Source of the DNA: CBDHFQ01 sp965262565
Lineage (GTDB): Bacteria; Bacteroidota; Bacteroidia; J057
NCBI GenBank assembly: GCA_965262565.1
Contig: CBDHFQ010000020.1
Coordinates: 859,309-923,308, forward strand
Length of the DNA stretch: 64,000 nucleotides
Reading direction: 5' to 3'
Positions 17,044 to 26,538 of this stretch are shown piece by piece. Numbering within the stretch: the stretch's first letter is position 1; each line of letters starts with the position of its first letter. The notes beneath the pieces are model-generated. The model did not search any database and was not told the origin of the DNA. It was given only the letters and a program-made list of their open reading frames with translations. The translations under genes were made by a program, and so were the position numbers.

Positions 17044-20000
17044 TTACCTCATCAGTGTTATCGACCCTTTCATTTCTATGGGCTTGCTATCATAGGTTTG
17101 TGCACTAAGATAGTAGACGTATACTCCTTCTGGGAGAGGGACTCCTTGAGAGGTTCCATCCCAACTGGAATTAGGATCAAATGTGAAAAAGACTTCCCTT
17201 CCCCATCGATCAAATATACGCATTTCATAGGTTGCCACTGCTCCAATTCTTATGTCGAATTCGTCATTTACCCCATCTACATTTGGAGAAAATGCATTGG
17301 GAATATATACCGTTACATCGAATACGGTGATGGTATCTACCGAAAAAGTATCTCTACAACCAAATTCATTTTCAGCAATTAAAGAAGGAATGTAAGTTCC
17401 CGGGAATAAATAAGTATGTATAGGACTTTCTTCTGTGGAAGTATTGCCATCAGCAAATGCCCATGTATAGGAAGTAGCTCCTTGACTATTATTAGTAAAT
17501 ACTACCTCTAAAGGAGGATCTCCTTCATTCGGTTCCAGGATAAAGCTGGCCTGCGGAAGATCGTCATAAATATCTACCAGAATTTCAAACGTATCACTTG
17601 GACATCGATTTCGGAAGGTCATCACCCAAAATGAAGTATCATTCAAGGGGCTAACATTAATGAACGCATTTTCATCCCCATTACTCCATAAATAAGCTTC
17701 TGCTTCAAAAGAATCCGCTAATAAAATTGTCTCTTCCCCAGGACAAACCTGGTAAAGCGGCTGACTTTCGATAACAGGCTTTTCTACCACCTGAATATTG
17801 ACAGCTTCAGTGGCTTCACATCCGTTATTATCAATTCCTGTTAATGTGTAAACGATAGAAGAGTCTGGAATTGATAATACAGTAGGGCCATCAGGTCCCA
17901 CTAAATAAGTATTTGGGAACCAACGATAGAAATCAGCTCCAGAAGCACTGAGAACGACGGAATCACCTTCACAAATCCTATTATCAGCTTCTAATGTAAG
18001 TGATGGGAGAGGTAATAAACTTACCAGCACTGAATCCGTGTTTTGACACCCAAATTCGTCAGTAATCACAACGCTAAACAGGGTCGTTTCTTCTGGAATT
18101 CCGAAGACAGTATTATTATCAATGGCGATAACCTCCGTGGGAAACCATTCAAAGGTTCCATCCCCTTGTGCTTGTAGTAATGCGGTGTCTCCTGAACAAA
18201 TTTCCATATCCAATCCCGCATCGATATCGGGAAGGTCAAGTACAGTAACTAATACGGAAGCAGTATTTTGACAACCTATGTCATCTGTCACACTCACTTC
18301 GTAAGTGGTAGTAATTTCAGGGCTAGCTAGGGGATTAGGTATATTTGTTTGACTTAAACTGGGATTGGCAGCCCAATTATAGGTCGTTCCTCCAGAGGCT
18401 ATTAATGGAATTTCGCTTCCTGGACAAATTAATGTATCCTGGCTAATTTGTAAGGTTGGTGCTGGATTTACTATGATTGAAATGGTATCTCTATCTACAC
18501 AGGCAAGACCATTCGTTACTTCCAGAATGATATCTGTAGAGGTATTTGGAAAGGCAAGTGGGGTAGCAGTATTGGCTTCATTTAAAAATAAACTGTCGAG
18601 CCAAACATATCTTTCACCTCCAGTTCCCAACAATCTGACCGAATCGCCTTCACAGATTTGTAAATCTGATCCAGCGGAAGCCCTGGGAAGAGGAATAGAA
18701 AAAATAGTGGTAAGTGCGGTATCTGTACACCCATTGGCATCAGTTACTTCTACCGTATAATCTATGGTATCTTCCGCCACAGTAAATGGTGATGCTGAAA
18801 AAGGATTATCCATATTTTCATTAGGAAACCAATTATAAGCAATGCCTCCAGAAGCTGTTAATTGAACAGAATCACCTTCACAGACCTGGACTATTTCATT
18901 TACAACGGCTGTAGGACCTTCGGAGACCGAAATAGTAATCTGATCAATGCCCGAACACCCTAACGCATCCGTTCCTTCTACCGAGAAGGTAGTGGTAGAA
19001 TCGGGAAAAACCAATGGTTCATCTAACAAAGGATTTTCTAACACATTAGATGGGGTCCATGAATACGTTAACGCTCCGGTAGCTGAAAGTCTTATACTAT
19101 CTCCCTCGCATATAATCTGGTCTTCACCTGCATCAACCGTAGGAGAGGGCGTTACTGATACAATGAGTTCATCAATATTTCTACATCCTCGGTTGTCCGT
19201 ACCTGAAACAGTGAAAATGGTGTTACTTTGTGGAAAGGCCAGTGGATTTGCTATCGTTCTATCACTTAATGCATTGGAGGCTTCCCATTGGTACGTAACT
19301 CCACCACTCGCTGTCAATTCAACAGTATCTCCTTCACAAATTTCCAGATCTTCACCTGCATCTACAGTGGGTAAAGCTTGGATGAACACATTGATATTCT
19401 CTGTCTGCACGCAATTATTTGCATTGGTGATAGTGACTTCGAATACAGTAGCCGAAGTAATGCGTGCTAGTGGAGTTGGAGAGGTAGGATTATCTAATAC
19501 GTCTGCGGGACTCCACTGATAAGTAGTTCCTCCACTTGCAAACAGTGGTAATACGTCTCCTTCACAAATGACTGTATCAGGGGTAACAGCTCCTGCCGGA
19601 AGTGTAAACACCTCTACGGTTGCATCATCTGTAGCTGTACACCCATTAGGATCTGTCACAACCATCGTATAAGTAGTTGTGGCAGCAGGAGAAGCGATTG
19701 GATTAGCAATCGCCGGATCACTTAAACTTGCTGCAGGAGCCCATGCGACAAGATGGGAAGCTGTTCCTTCTATCTGTATTTGTTCTCCTTCACAAACTTG
19801 TTTATCCGGACCAGCATTAGCTATTACTTCTGGAACCTCAATGGTCATGCTTGCCCTCTTTTGGACACCGCAGGGAAGCGTAACCGTGACTTCGTAAGTA
19901 GTGGTAACATCCGGGAATAATAATGGATCCCTTACTGTAGGATCGCTAATTCCAACCTTGGGATTCCAATCGTAATTGATACCATTTCCAGCATCTACCT

Positions 20001-20754
20001 GAATACCATCTCCTTGACAAAGGACCGTATCTTTCAGCCCCGTAGGCTGCCATACAAACTCAGGGCAAAACCCCTGAGGATTTGTTTCCGCACCAGTAGC
20101 TCCTGTAAATCCATAGTAAACAATGGGATTATTGTTGAAAGCTTCCTGGATTATATCCCCGGTATAAGATACCCTTAAATCACAATCTATATATACTTCG
20201 AGCGTTTGAGTGTTCCAGGATACTCTTAATTGATGGATATTACAATCTTCAATATTTTGCTCCCCGGCAATAGCGGGAACGGGACCTGCTAACTCTTGAG
20301 GACTTCCATGAACGTTTACGCCTTTTCTAAAAATGGAGATGTGATCATAAGGAGGGTCATTCTTAACGGCATTTTCATAATCATCAATTTCTATTCCCAG
20401 ACTGGGGACAAGGCCTGTAAAACCCAAATCCAATCCGGGAAGACCTATATTATCGTTCACTTGATTGAGAACAAAGGTGATTCCATCTGCTCCCAGGTCA
20501 TCTTTACATCCCAGGAATATGGAGAAATACAATTCAAATGGTTCCCTAAGGTCTATAGGGTCGGTATTCCAGACCGCTCCAGCTTGAAATGCTTCATCGG
20601 GGGTAATCAGATAGCAGTCGATACCGGTTACATTGTCCACTATGGCATCCCCTATGGTATTAAATTGTGCATACGATAAGGTAATACTCAGGAATAAAGT
20701 AAAGCAACATCCTCTTTTGAGGGTATGTATTCGGCTAATTATTGGTTTCTTCAT
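17044..20754 (-). CDS. Giant surface protein: L-type lectin, 11 Ig/PKD-like repeats, gliding-type C-terminal domain
   Basis: A 1236-residue secreted protein. After a signal peptide (to TLSYAQ), residues about 35-225 resemble an L-type lectin (DDLGADGITFVLNQ, PSLGIEIDDYEN, LRVSWNTQTLEVYIDC). Then eleven repeats of about 75 residues follow. Each starts with CEGD or a variant, has xASGGxTYxWxP in the middle and ends in VTDxxGC, so each is likely a beta-sandwich with one disulfide. About 1090-1150 is a PKD domain (YTWAFADGNTSTEESPIHTY). The last 85 residues are the gliding-motility-associated C-terminal domain (IPNAFSPNVDGVNDEFDI, RIFDRWGREVFF, LPEGVYVYYL), a type IX secretion signal. Likely a carbohydrate-binding adhesin on the cell surface. 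The repeats differ at DNA level, so recombination is possible but not obvious. Confidence 0.9.
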   Translation of the reverse strand: MKKPIISRIHTLKRGCCFTLFLSITLSYAQFNTIGDAIVDNVTGIDCYLITPDEAFQAGAVWNTDPIDLREPFELYFSIFLGCKDDLGADGITFVLNQVNDNIGLPGLDLGFTGLVPSLGIEIDDYENAVKNDPPYDHISIFRKGVNVHGSPQELAGPVPAIAGEQNIEDCNIHQLRVSWNTQTLEVYIDCDLRVSYTGDIIQEAFNNNPIVYYGFTGATGAETNPQGFCPEFVWQPTGLKDTVLCQGDGIQVDAGNGINYDWNPKVGISDPTVRDPLLFPDVTTTYEVTVTLPCGVQKRASMTIEVPEVIANAGPDKQVCEGEQIQIEGTASHLVAWAPAASLSDPAIANPIASPAATTTYTMVVTDPNGCTATDDATVEVFTLPAGAVTPDTVICEGDVLPLFASGGTTYQWSPADVLDNPTSPTPLARITSATVFEVTITNANNCVQTENINVFIQALPTVDAGEDLEICEGDTVELTASGGVTYQWEASNALSDRTIANPLAFPQSNTIFTVSGTDNRGCRNIDELIVSVTPSPTVDAGEDQIICEGDSIRLSATGALTYSWTPSNVLENPLLDEPLVFPDSTTTFSVEGTDALGCSGIDQITISVSEGPTAVVNEIVQVCEGDSVQLTASGGIAYNWFPNENMDNPFSASPFTVAEDTIDYTVEVTDANGCTDTALTTIFSIPLPRASAGSDLQICEGDSVRLLGTGGERYVWLDSLFLNEANTATPLAFPNTSTDIILEVTNGLACVDRDTISIIVNPAPTLQISQDTLICPGSEIPLIASGGTTYNWAANPSLSQTNIPNPLASPEITTTYEVSVTDDIGCQNTASVLVTVLDLPDIDAGLDMEICSGDTALLQAQGDGTFEWFPTEVIAIDNNTVFGIPEETTLFSVVITDEFGCQNTDSVLVSLLPLPSLTLEADNRICEGDSVVLSASGADFYRWFPNTYLVGPDGPTVLSIPDSSIVYTLTGIDNNGCEATEAVNIQVVEKPVIESQPLYQVCPGEETILLADSFEAEAYLWSNGDENAFINVSPLNDTSFWVMTFRNRCPSDTFEILVDIYDDLPQASFILEPNEGDPPLEVVFTNNSQGATSYTWAFADGNTSTEESPIHTYLFPGTYIPSLIAENEFGCRDTFSVDTITVFDVTVYIPNAFSPNVDGVNDEFDIRIGAVATYEMRIFDRWGREVFFTFDPNSSWDGTSQGVPLPEGVYVYYLSAQTYDSKPIEMKGSITLMR

Positions 20755-20840
20755 TCTCTAATCCTTCATTTCTAAATCACATTTCCAACAAAAAAAAATA
20801 ATGTGTAATATTCGTTTGCTTACTTTACCTCATCTAATTA

Positions 20841-22481
20841 ATGCGATCTATGAAATATATCGTTTCCTTTTTTTGTTTGTTATCACTTATGCAAACAGTA
20901 ATTGCACAAGAGGACAAACAATATGAAACATCACTAACTACCAAAGAGACTGAGATATTATTTGATTTACCCATGGATCCTGCTGAACGACAATTAATGC
21001 AATCATCCCTGGAAGAGCAACTTAATGCATATCAGTCTCTACATTCATTCCAACTCGCAAATAGTGTGCCGCCAGCATATACTTTTTCTCCTGGAATGTA
21101 TGCTAACTCAAAAGAATATAGAAGCCCTGCTGAAGATGTTCCAAATAAGTATCCCATAGACGAAACTATCAAGCTTCCAGAAAATCCAGAAGAGCTGGCT
21201 TTTTATTCGGTGGCGAATTTAGGATATTTAATCCGTTCTCAGCAAATCACTGCTCTCGAATTGACAAAGTTTTTCTTAGATCGGTTAAAAAAATGGGGAG
21301 ATACGTTAGAATGTATTGTAACAATCACTGAAGAATTAGCTTTGAAACAAGCAAAAATAGCAGATGAAGAAATAGCCAGGGGAGAATATAAAGGACCTTT
21401 ACACGGCATTCCTTATGGAGCTAAAGATTTACTTGCAGTACCAGATTATCCTACTACCTGGGGAGCAGCTCCATACAAACATCAGGTTCTGGACGAAAAA
21501 GCTACTGTCATCCAAAAGCTGGAAGATGCAGGGGCTATATTAGTCGCAAAACTTACCTTAGGCGCATTGGCTTGGGGAGATGTATGGTTTGGAGGACAAA
21601 CAAAAAACCCCTGGAATTTAGCGCAAGGCTCTAGTGGGTCATCTGCAGGCTCAGCCTCAGCTACTGCAGCGGGCCTGGTACCATTTGCTATTGGGTCGGA
21701 AACGCTTGGATCCATTATTTCCCCCTCCTTAAGATGCGGTGTGACAGGTCTTAGACCTACATTTGGAAGAGTAAGCCGTCATGGAGCGATGGTATTGAGC
21801 TGGTCCATGGATAAATTAGGCCCCATATGTAGAAATGCCGTGGATTGTGCGATTGTATTAGATGCTATCAAAGGAGAAGATGGGAAAGATGCTTCTGTTT
21901 CCAATCACCCTTTTCAATTTGATGCAAATATTACCTTAGAGAATATAAGAGTAGGCTATGTGGGAGAAGTAGAGAGCATTGATACATTCAAACATATGGG
22001 AGTAGCTTTAGAGCCTATCGAACTACCAGTAGACCTTCCTATCAGTGCGATGAGGATTATTCTTTCTGCAGAAGCAGCTGCTGCTTTTGACGAGTTAACC
22101 AGGTCCGGGAAAGACACCTTATTGGTAAGACAGATAGCGAATGCCTGGCCAAATGTGTTTCGTGCAGCCAGATTTATTCCAGCTGTAGAATATATTCAGG
22201 CGCAAAGATATCGGTACCTGCTGATGCAACAAATGGACGAAATATTTAACAAAGTAGATGTAATAATTAGTCCTACTTATGCTAATAATCAGCTGTTAAT
22301 AACAAATCTCACAGGACATCCGGCTATTCTGATTCCCAACGGTCTCGATGAAGAGGGAAATCATAAAAGTTTTACCATCATTGGAGATCTATATGATGAG
22401 GCGAAGATATTAGCTTTGGCTCATTTATATCAGGCAAGGACCCCTTTTGATGAGGAACATCCACCTAAGTTTCAGCCTTGA
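20841..22481 (+). CDS. Exported amidase-signature hydrolase
   Basis: The 546-residue protein starts with a signal peptide (MKYIVSFFCLLSLMQTVIAQ if the second Met at 20850 is used). It is followed by the amidase signature domain shared with GatA. The Ser-Ser-Lys triad is visible: Lys in GIPYGAKDLLAVPDYPTTWG (about residue 194), the cis-Ser in QGSSGSSAGSASATAAG and the nucleophile in GSETLGSIISPS. An N-terminal extension of about 100 residues precedes the catalytic domain. Its export, and the absence of gatB or gatC beside it, argue against a role in Gln-tRNA formation. It is more likely to hydrolyse an amide outside the cytoplasm. It is divergent from the giant adhesin and ends 39 bases before queA. 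Confidence 0.88.
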   Translation: MRSMKYIVSFFCLLSLMQTVIAQEDKQYETSLTTKETEILFDLPMDPAERQLMQSSLEEQLNAYQSLHSFQLANSVPPAYTFSPGMYANSKEYRSPAEDVPNKYPIDETIKLPENPEELAFYSVANLGYLIRSQQITALELTKFFLDRLKKWGDTLECIVTITEELALKQAKIADEEIARGEYKGPLHGIPYGAKDLLAVPDYPTTWGAAPYKHQVLDEKATVIQKLEDAGAILVAKLTLGALAWGDVWFGGQTKNPWNLAQGSSGSSAGSASATAAGLVPFAIGSETLGSIISPSLRCGVTGLRPTFGRVSRHGAMVLSWSMDKLGPICRNAVDCAIVLDAIKGEDGKDASVSNHPFQFDANITLENIRVGYVGEVESIDTFKHMGVALEPIELPVDLPISAMRIILSAEAAAAFDELTRSGKDTLLVRQIANAWPNVFRAARFIPAVEYIQAQRYRYLLMQQMDEIFNKVDVIISPTYANNQLLITNLTGHPAILIPNGLDEEGNHKSFTIIGDLYDEAKILALAHLYQARTPFDEEHPPKFQP

Positions 22482-22520
22482 TTCATTCGTTTGTTTCTGT
22501 TTTTTTCGTACCAATGATTC

Positions 22521-23765
22521 ATGAATAACCCTATTTTCAGCGATCCATTACTACTTTCCCAATTTCACTATCACCTTCCCGAAGATAGCATCGCTCAATT
22601 TCCATTAGCAGAAAGGGATGAAGCTAAATTGTTGGTTTACAAGAAAGGTAACATATCCCATCAGCAATTTTTCCAATTATCCGATTGGCTACAGAAGGGA
22701 GATCTGTTGGTCCTAAATAATACTAAAGTGATTCAAGCCCGCCTTTTTTTTCAACGAAGGACTGGGGCAAACATAGAAATTTTGTTGATGGAACCGGTAG
22801 AGCCGGTAGAGACGTCTCTCATGATGCAACAAAGGGGAAGTTGTATCTGGAAATGTGTTATTGGAAATAAAAAAAAATGGAAGGAGGGAGAAATATTGGA
22901 TCCATTCCTTGTGCCGACCCATAGTAATGCTACGACTTCTTTAGCCTTACAACTCAAAGCTGAATGGCATGATAAGGATAGCCATGAAGTGAAGTTTAGC
23001 TGGCAGGAAGATCTGGCATTTGGAGAATTACTGTCCTTTATCGGAAATATTCCTTTACCTCCCTATATGAACAGAGAGGTACAACAAGAGGATAACCAAA
23101 GATATCAGACTATTTACTCTGAAAAACAAGGTGCTGTGGCATCTCCAACAGCAGGTTTACACTACACGCAACGAGTGTTTGATCAATTAGCGGATAAAGA
23201 CATAGAACTACTTTACACTACTTTACACGTAGGAGGAGGAACTTTTCTTCCCGTAAAACGCGAACAGGTATTGGAGCACGATATGCATGCAGAAGAAATG
23301 TTGGTTCAAACATCCGCCTTAGAGCAGTTACTTTCCAGTCAGGGACGTATTGTAGCCGCAGGAACTACTGCCATGAGATGGTTGGAAAGTGTGTATTGGT
23401 TAGGAGTAAAGGCATCCTATGGATCATTGGCCCCAAATTCTTCCTTTTTCATTTCTAAATTATATCCTTATGAATCTATTCATCATCAGGATATAGAGAT
23501 GAAAACCAGCATCGAATCTTTACTAACATGGATGCAGCAGCAGGAATTAACAGAGTGGGTAGGAAAAACGGCTATTATGATTGTGCCTGGGTATCAGTTT
23601 AGAGTTTGTCGTGGATTACAGACTAATTTTCACTTGCCGGAAACTACCTTGATGCTGTTAGTGGCAGCCTTTATTGGAGAAGATTGGAAAAAGATCTATC
23701 AGGAAGCGCTCAATCGTTCCTATCGTTTTCTCAGTTATGGGGACAGTTCTTTGCTATTGCCCTGA
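22521..23765 (+). CDS. queA: S-adenosylmethionine:tRNA ribosyltransferase-isomerase
   Basis: QueA transfers the ribosyl part of SAM to preQ1 in tRNA to form epoxyqueuosine. Family motifs: FHYHLPEDSIAQFPLAERDEA, DLLVLNNTKVIQARLF, GNIPLPPYMNR, YQTIYSEKQGAVASPTAGLH, TLHVGGGTFLPVK, MHAEEM, AAGTTAMRWLES and a C-terminal PGYQFRVCRGLQTNFHLPE. At 414 residues it is longer than the usual 340-360, owing to insertions around residues 85-155 and 290-330; this longer form is typical of Bacteroidota. Its 3' end overlaps the convergent PLP-enzyme gene by 31 bases, so no terminator separates them. Confidence 0.95.
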   Translation: MNNPIFSDPLLLSQFHYHLPEDSIAQFPLAERDEAKLLVYKKGNISHQQFFQLSDWLQKGDLLVLNNTKVIQARLFFQRRTGANIEILLMEPVEPVETSLMMQQRGSCIWKCVIGNKKKWKEGEILDPFLVPTHSNATTSLALQLKAEWHDKDSHEVKFSWQEDLAFGELLSFIGNIPLPPYMNREVQQEDNQRYQTIYSEKQGAVASPTAGLHYTQRVFDQLADKDIELLYTTLHVGGGTFLPVKREQVLEHDMHAEEMLVQTSALEQLLSSQGRIVAAGTTAMRWLESVYWLGVKASYGSLAPNSSFFISKLYPYESIHHQDIEMKTSIESLLTWMQQQELTEWVGKTAIMIVPGYQFRVCRGLQTNFHLPETTLMLLVAAFIGEDWKKIYQEALNRSYRFLSYGDSSLLLP

Positions 23766-24934
23766 ATGGCTTTAGAAAGAAGGTGTAATGCCTGTGATAG
23801 ATCATCTATTAGCAAGTCAGCTTCCTCTAATCCAATCGTAAATCTTATGAGATTCCATGGAAGACTGGTTGAAGCATAATTCATGGAATTGTATAATGCA
23901 CTAGCTGGATAGACTAAAGATTCATAGCTTCCCCAGGAAGTAGCGATCAAAAATCTCTTAAGGGAATCGCAAAAAAAGTCGACATACGTTAATTCCGGAA
24001 CATCTAGGATAATGGAGAACATACCTCCTGGAGCTTTTAATTGCTTTTTTGCCAACTCATAATCCGGTGAGGAGGGGAGGAAGGGATAGTGTACTTGTCG
24101 GATGAGTGGGTGATCTTCCAGAAATTGGGCTATGAGAGGAGTGGTTGTGGATATCCTTTCCAAGCGCAAAGGTAGTGTACGAAGTCCTCTCATAAGTAGC
24201 CAGGCGTCATGAGGGGAAATGGCTGCACCTAGCGTCATATATTCGGATTGAAATATTTTTTCTGCTAATTCCCTGCTACAACATAGTGCGCCGGCTAATA
24301 TATCGCTGTGTCCATTCAAATATTTTGTAGCAGAATGGAAGCTCATATCTACGCCCATCTCAAAGGCAGCTTGGTGGAGAGGAGTAGCATAGCTATTATC
24401 CAGCAATACGAGGATATCCTTTTCTTTTGCAATGTCTATAATCGCGGGAATATCCTGTAAATCAAAGAGCATAGAGTTGGGGGACTCAAGCATGATTAAC
24501 TTGGTTTCAGGGAGAATGGCTTGACGGAAATTTTCGGGATTACTTCCATCGACAAAGGTATGCCTTACCTGAAATCGCTTTAAAAATACGCGAATCAATT
24601 TGGCTGTCCAACTATAAGGCCTGTCTACACAGATAATATGATCGCCAGCGGAGACCATAGAGAGGATTCCTGCAGCGATCGCAGCACTACCACTTCCGAA
24701 AAGCAGGCAAGCTTCTGCGCCTTCCATAGCGGCAATTTTTTCCTGCGCCATATATACAGTAGGATTATGTCCTCTGGTGTAAAATGGGACATCCATTTCA
24801 TACTGCAAGGCATGTCTTAGTTCTGCTGTATTGGAAAAAGCAAAATTGGTGGTTTGAAAGATGGGAGGACTTACAGAACCCATATAATTTTCCCGTTCTT
24901 CCCCTAGCTGATTAATAATGTGAAATAGGTCCAT
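23735..24934 (-). CDS. Cys/Met-metabolism PLP enzyme (trans-sulfuration family)
   Basis: A 399-residue fold-type I PLP enzyme of the cystathionine gamma-synthase / beta-lyase / methionine gamma-lyase family. Visible are the N-terminal TTNFAFSNTAEL and FYTRGHNPT, the cofactor-stacking LFGSGSAAIAAGIL, the Asp region VLLDNSYATP, and the PLP Lys in SFHSATKYLNGHSDILAGAL. The C-terminal domain has TSWGSYESLVYPA and IRFTIGLEEADLLIDDL, both family hallmarks. Which reaction it performs cannot be decided from motifs. It lies seven bases behind a RidA gene in the same operon, which fits a beta- or gamma-eliminating enzyme releasing enamine/imine intermediates that RidA hydrolyses. Confidence 0.9.
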   Translation of the reverse strand: MDLFHIINQLGEERENYMGSVSPPIFQTTNFAFSNTAELRHALQYEMDVPFYTRGHNPTVYMAQEKIAAMEGAEACLLFGSGSAAIAAGILSMVSAGDHIICVDRPYSWTAKLIRVFLKRFQVRHTFVDGSNPENFRQAILPETKLIMLESPNSMLFDLQDIPAIIDIAKEKDILVLLDNSYATPLHQAAFEMGVDMSFHSATKYLNGHSDILAGALCCSRELAEKIFQSEYMTLGAAISPHDAWLLMRGLRTLPLRLERISTTTPLIAQFLEDHPLIRQVHYPFLPSSPDYELAKKQLKAPGGMFSIILDVPELTYVDFFCDSLKRFLIATSWGSYESLVYPASALYNSMNYASTSLPWNLIRFTIGLEEADLLIDDLSQALHLLSKAIQGNSKELSP

Positions 24935-24941
24935 CCACTTA

Positions 24942-25322
24942 CTATGATTCTACTGCAATCACTGAAATCTCGACATTTACATCCTTGGGGAGTCTGGAAA
25001 CTTCTACGGTCTCACGTGCAGGATAATTATCTTTAAAATAGCCTCCATAAATAGAATTGATCGTAGAAAAATGAGCCATATTTTTCAAAAAAATAGATGT
25101 TTTTACAATATGGTTATAGGTCAATCCCGCTTCCTCCAGAATGGCACCTATATTTTTCATTACCTGATGTGCTTCTTTTTCCAAATCATCAATAATTAAA
25201 TCACCACTCGATGGGTCTATCGCTACCTGCCCCGAGACGAATAACATATGACCACTTTTGATCGCTTGATTATATGGACCTAATGGATCTGGTGCATTGG
25301 GAGTGTTAATGCATTCTTTCAT
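24942..25322 (-). CDS. ridA: RidA-family enamine/imine deaminase
   Basis: The 126-residue protein has the full YjgF/YER057c/UK114 pattern: APDPLGPYNQAIKSGHMLFV, SGQVAIDP, HIVKTSIFLKNM, and PARETVEVSRLPKDVNVEIS with the conserved Arg that binds the substrate carboxylate. RidA proteins form trimers and hydrolyse 2-aminoacrylate-type intermediates to keto acids and ammonia. It is placed directly before the PLP lyase and 23 bases after a small membrane protein, forming a three-gene operon. Confidence 0.94.
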   Translation of the reverse strand: MKECINTPNAPDPLGPYNQAIKSGHMLFVSGQVAIDPSSGDLIIDDLEKEAHQVMKNIGAILEEAGLTYNHIVKTSIFLKNMAHFSTINSIYGGYFKDNYPARETVEVSRLPKDVNVEISVIAVES

Positions 25323-25345
25323 GGATCGAACTAATTAGATATTTG

Positions 25346-25627
25346 TTATGAAAATTTGGATTTTATCCAATGATACAATTTACGTTGCTTAGCATAAAAG
25401 TAATTAAACTTACCGAAAATGAAAGCGTAGGCCAAAAGTAATACCTGATATATGGGAGTAATCAGAACAATATAGGCTAGGATGTACAAGAAAGAACCTC
25501 GCTCTAATTGGGTGTAGGGCATGATATATTTAGGAAGCAAAGCCGCTGTGCTACCTGTAATAGCGAAGACGATGAGAATAATACTGTAGTGAATTATCTT
25601 ATCGAGCTTTTTCTTGTTCACCTTCAT
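25346..25627 (-). CDS. Small membrane protein, DUF6787-like
   Basis: The 93-residue protein has two membrane segments (about residues 11-32 and 47-72). It carries VFAITGSTAALLPKYIM and TPIYQVLLLAYAFIFGKFNY, patterns I associate with a Bacteroidota-specific uncharacterised family (DUF6787; assignment from memory). The C-terminus is basic and aromatic. It is first gene of the operon with ridA and the PLP enzyme. Function unknown. Confidence 0.75.
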   Translation of the reverse strand: MKVNKKKLDKIIHYSIILIVFAITGSTAALLPKYIMPYTQLERGSFLYILAYIVLITPIYQVLLLAYAFIFGKFNYFYAKQRKLYHWIKSKFS

Positions 25628-25671
25628 ATGATAAGGTGAACGAATGAAGTATCGATTTGGTTAGGTAGGAG

Positions 25672-26355
25672 TTAGTGATCCGACCGAAAAATATTTCGAG
25701 GGAAACGTTCCGAAGGGAGAAGGAGACCATCTCCTAATTTGATGTTACTATCCCTTGATAAGAAGATAATGCTATCATTGGATAGAAACATTTTTCCGTT
25801 AATTTCTAACATAGAATCTCGCCCTTGACGAAAGAGGGAATAGTTTCTGAAAATATCTCCTGCCAGACAATAATTATAATTATTGAAGATACCTAAATTA
25901 TAGAATTGCTTTATAGTGATAAATTTTGCTGAGGAAGCATTAAAGGTTCTGGATCCAGGCTTGGCAACATATTCATGGACATTGATTTCTGCAGATAATG
26001 TATTATTCAAATAGCCATAATTCTCAATCTTATCCGCGATAATTCTTCCTCCGTTTTGAATGACGCCCCCTTCTCGAATTAACACATTTCCACCTAGCAG
26101 GTGAATCGTTATTCCCAATTGAACTTCTAATTGCCCATATATATAAAGGTGGTATCCCTTCAAATATACATCGGCCAATATTGAAATCGTATCTCCTTCA
26201 TGAATGTTTATCCCAGGATAGCTCGGGTACCAATTTGCTGGATTTTCATACGCTTCATCCTCTAGAGCAAGAAAAAAAAATTCTTTTCCCTCTAGATTTT
26301 GAAACATTATGGCTATTATCCAACAACTGATTGAGAGTACTCTCCTTATAAACAT
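25672..26355 (-). CDS. Exported hypothetical protein, beta-helix-like
   Basis: I start it at the Met whose codon ends at 26355 because a hydrophobic signal (MFIRRVLSISCWIIAIMFQ) follows; an upstream Met at 26412 is in frame but gives a poor signal. The mature part starts with a Trp-rich piece (AYENPANWYPSYPG) seen at the front of many secreted Bacteroidota proteins that describe a weighted layer or mat. It then runs as short beta repeats rich in Gly/Asn (GGNVLIREGGVIQNGGRIIA, NYGYLNN). No catalytic motif and no sorting tail are visible. Not recognised beyond this. Confidence 0.65.
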   Translation of the reverse strand: MFIRRVLSISCWIIAIMFQNLEGKEFFFLALEDEAYENPANWYPSYPGINIHEGDTISILADVYLKGYHLYIYGQLEVQLGITIHLLGGNVLIREGGVIQNGGRIIADKIENYGYLNNTLSAEINVHEYVAKPGSRTFNASSAKFITIKQFYNLGIFNNYNYCLAGDIFRNYSLFRQGRDSMLEINGKMFLSNDSIIFLSRDSNIKLGDGLLLPSERFPRNIFRSDH

Positions 26356-26538
26356 ATGTATTACCTTACATGTTGCAAGATGATTCAATATTAAAACCCC
26401 ATGATTCATCATTTATTTTATTTATAAGAAAGAATATTAGTGAGTTGTAAGATTTGGGGCCTAATTGTTTCGGTATTGCGGTTGAATGAAAATTTCAATT
26501 GAGTTGTGAGTTCACTTTTCCTTATTTAATTTTAGCAT

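Noticed and set aside
18947..19519. 190-codon plus-strand frame within the adhesin region
   Set aside because: Antisense to the repeat array; periodicity reflects the real repeats on the minus strand.
17500..20000. CRISPR-like periodic repeat
   Set aside because: The period of about 225 bases corresponds to protein repeats of about 75 residues; there are no short identical repeats with unique spacers.
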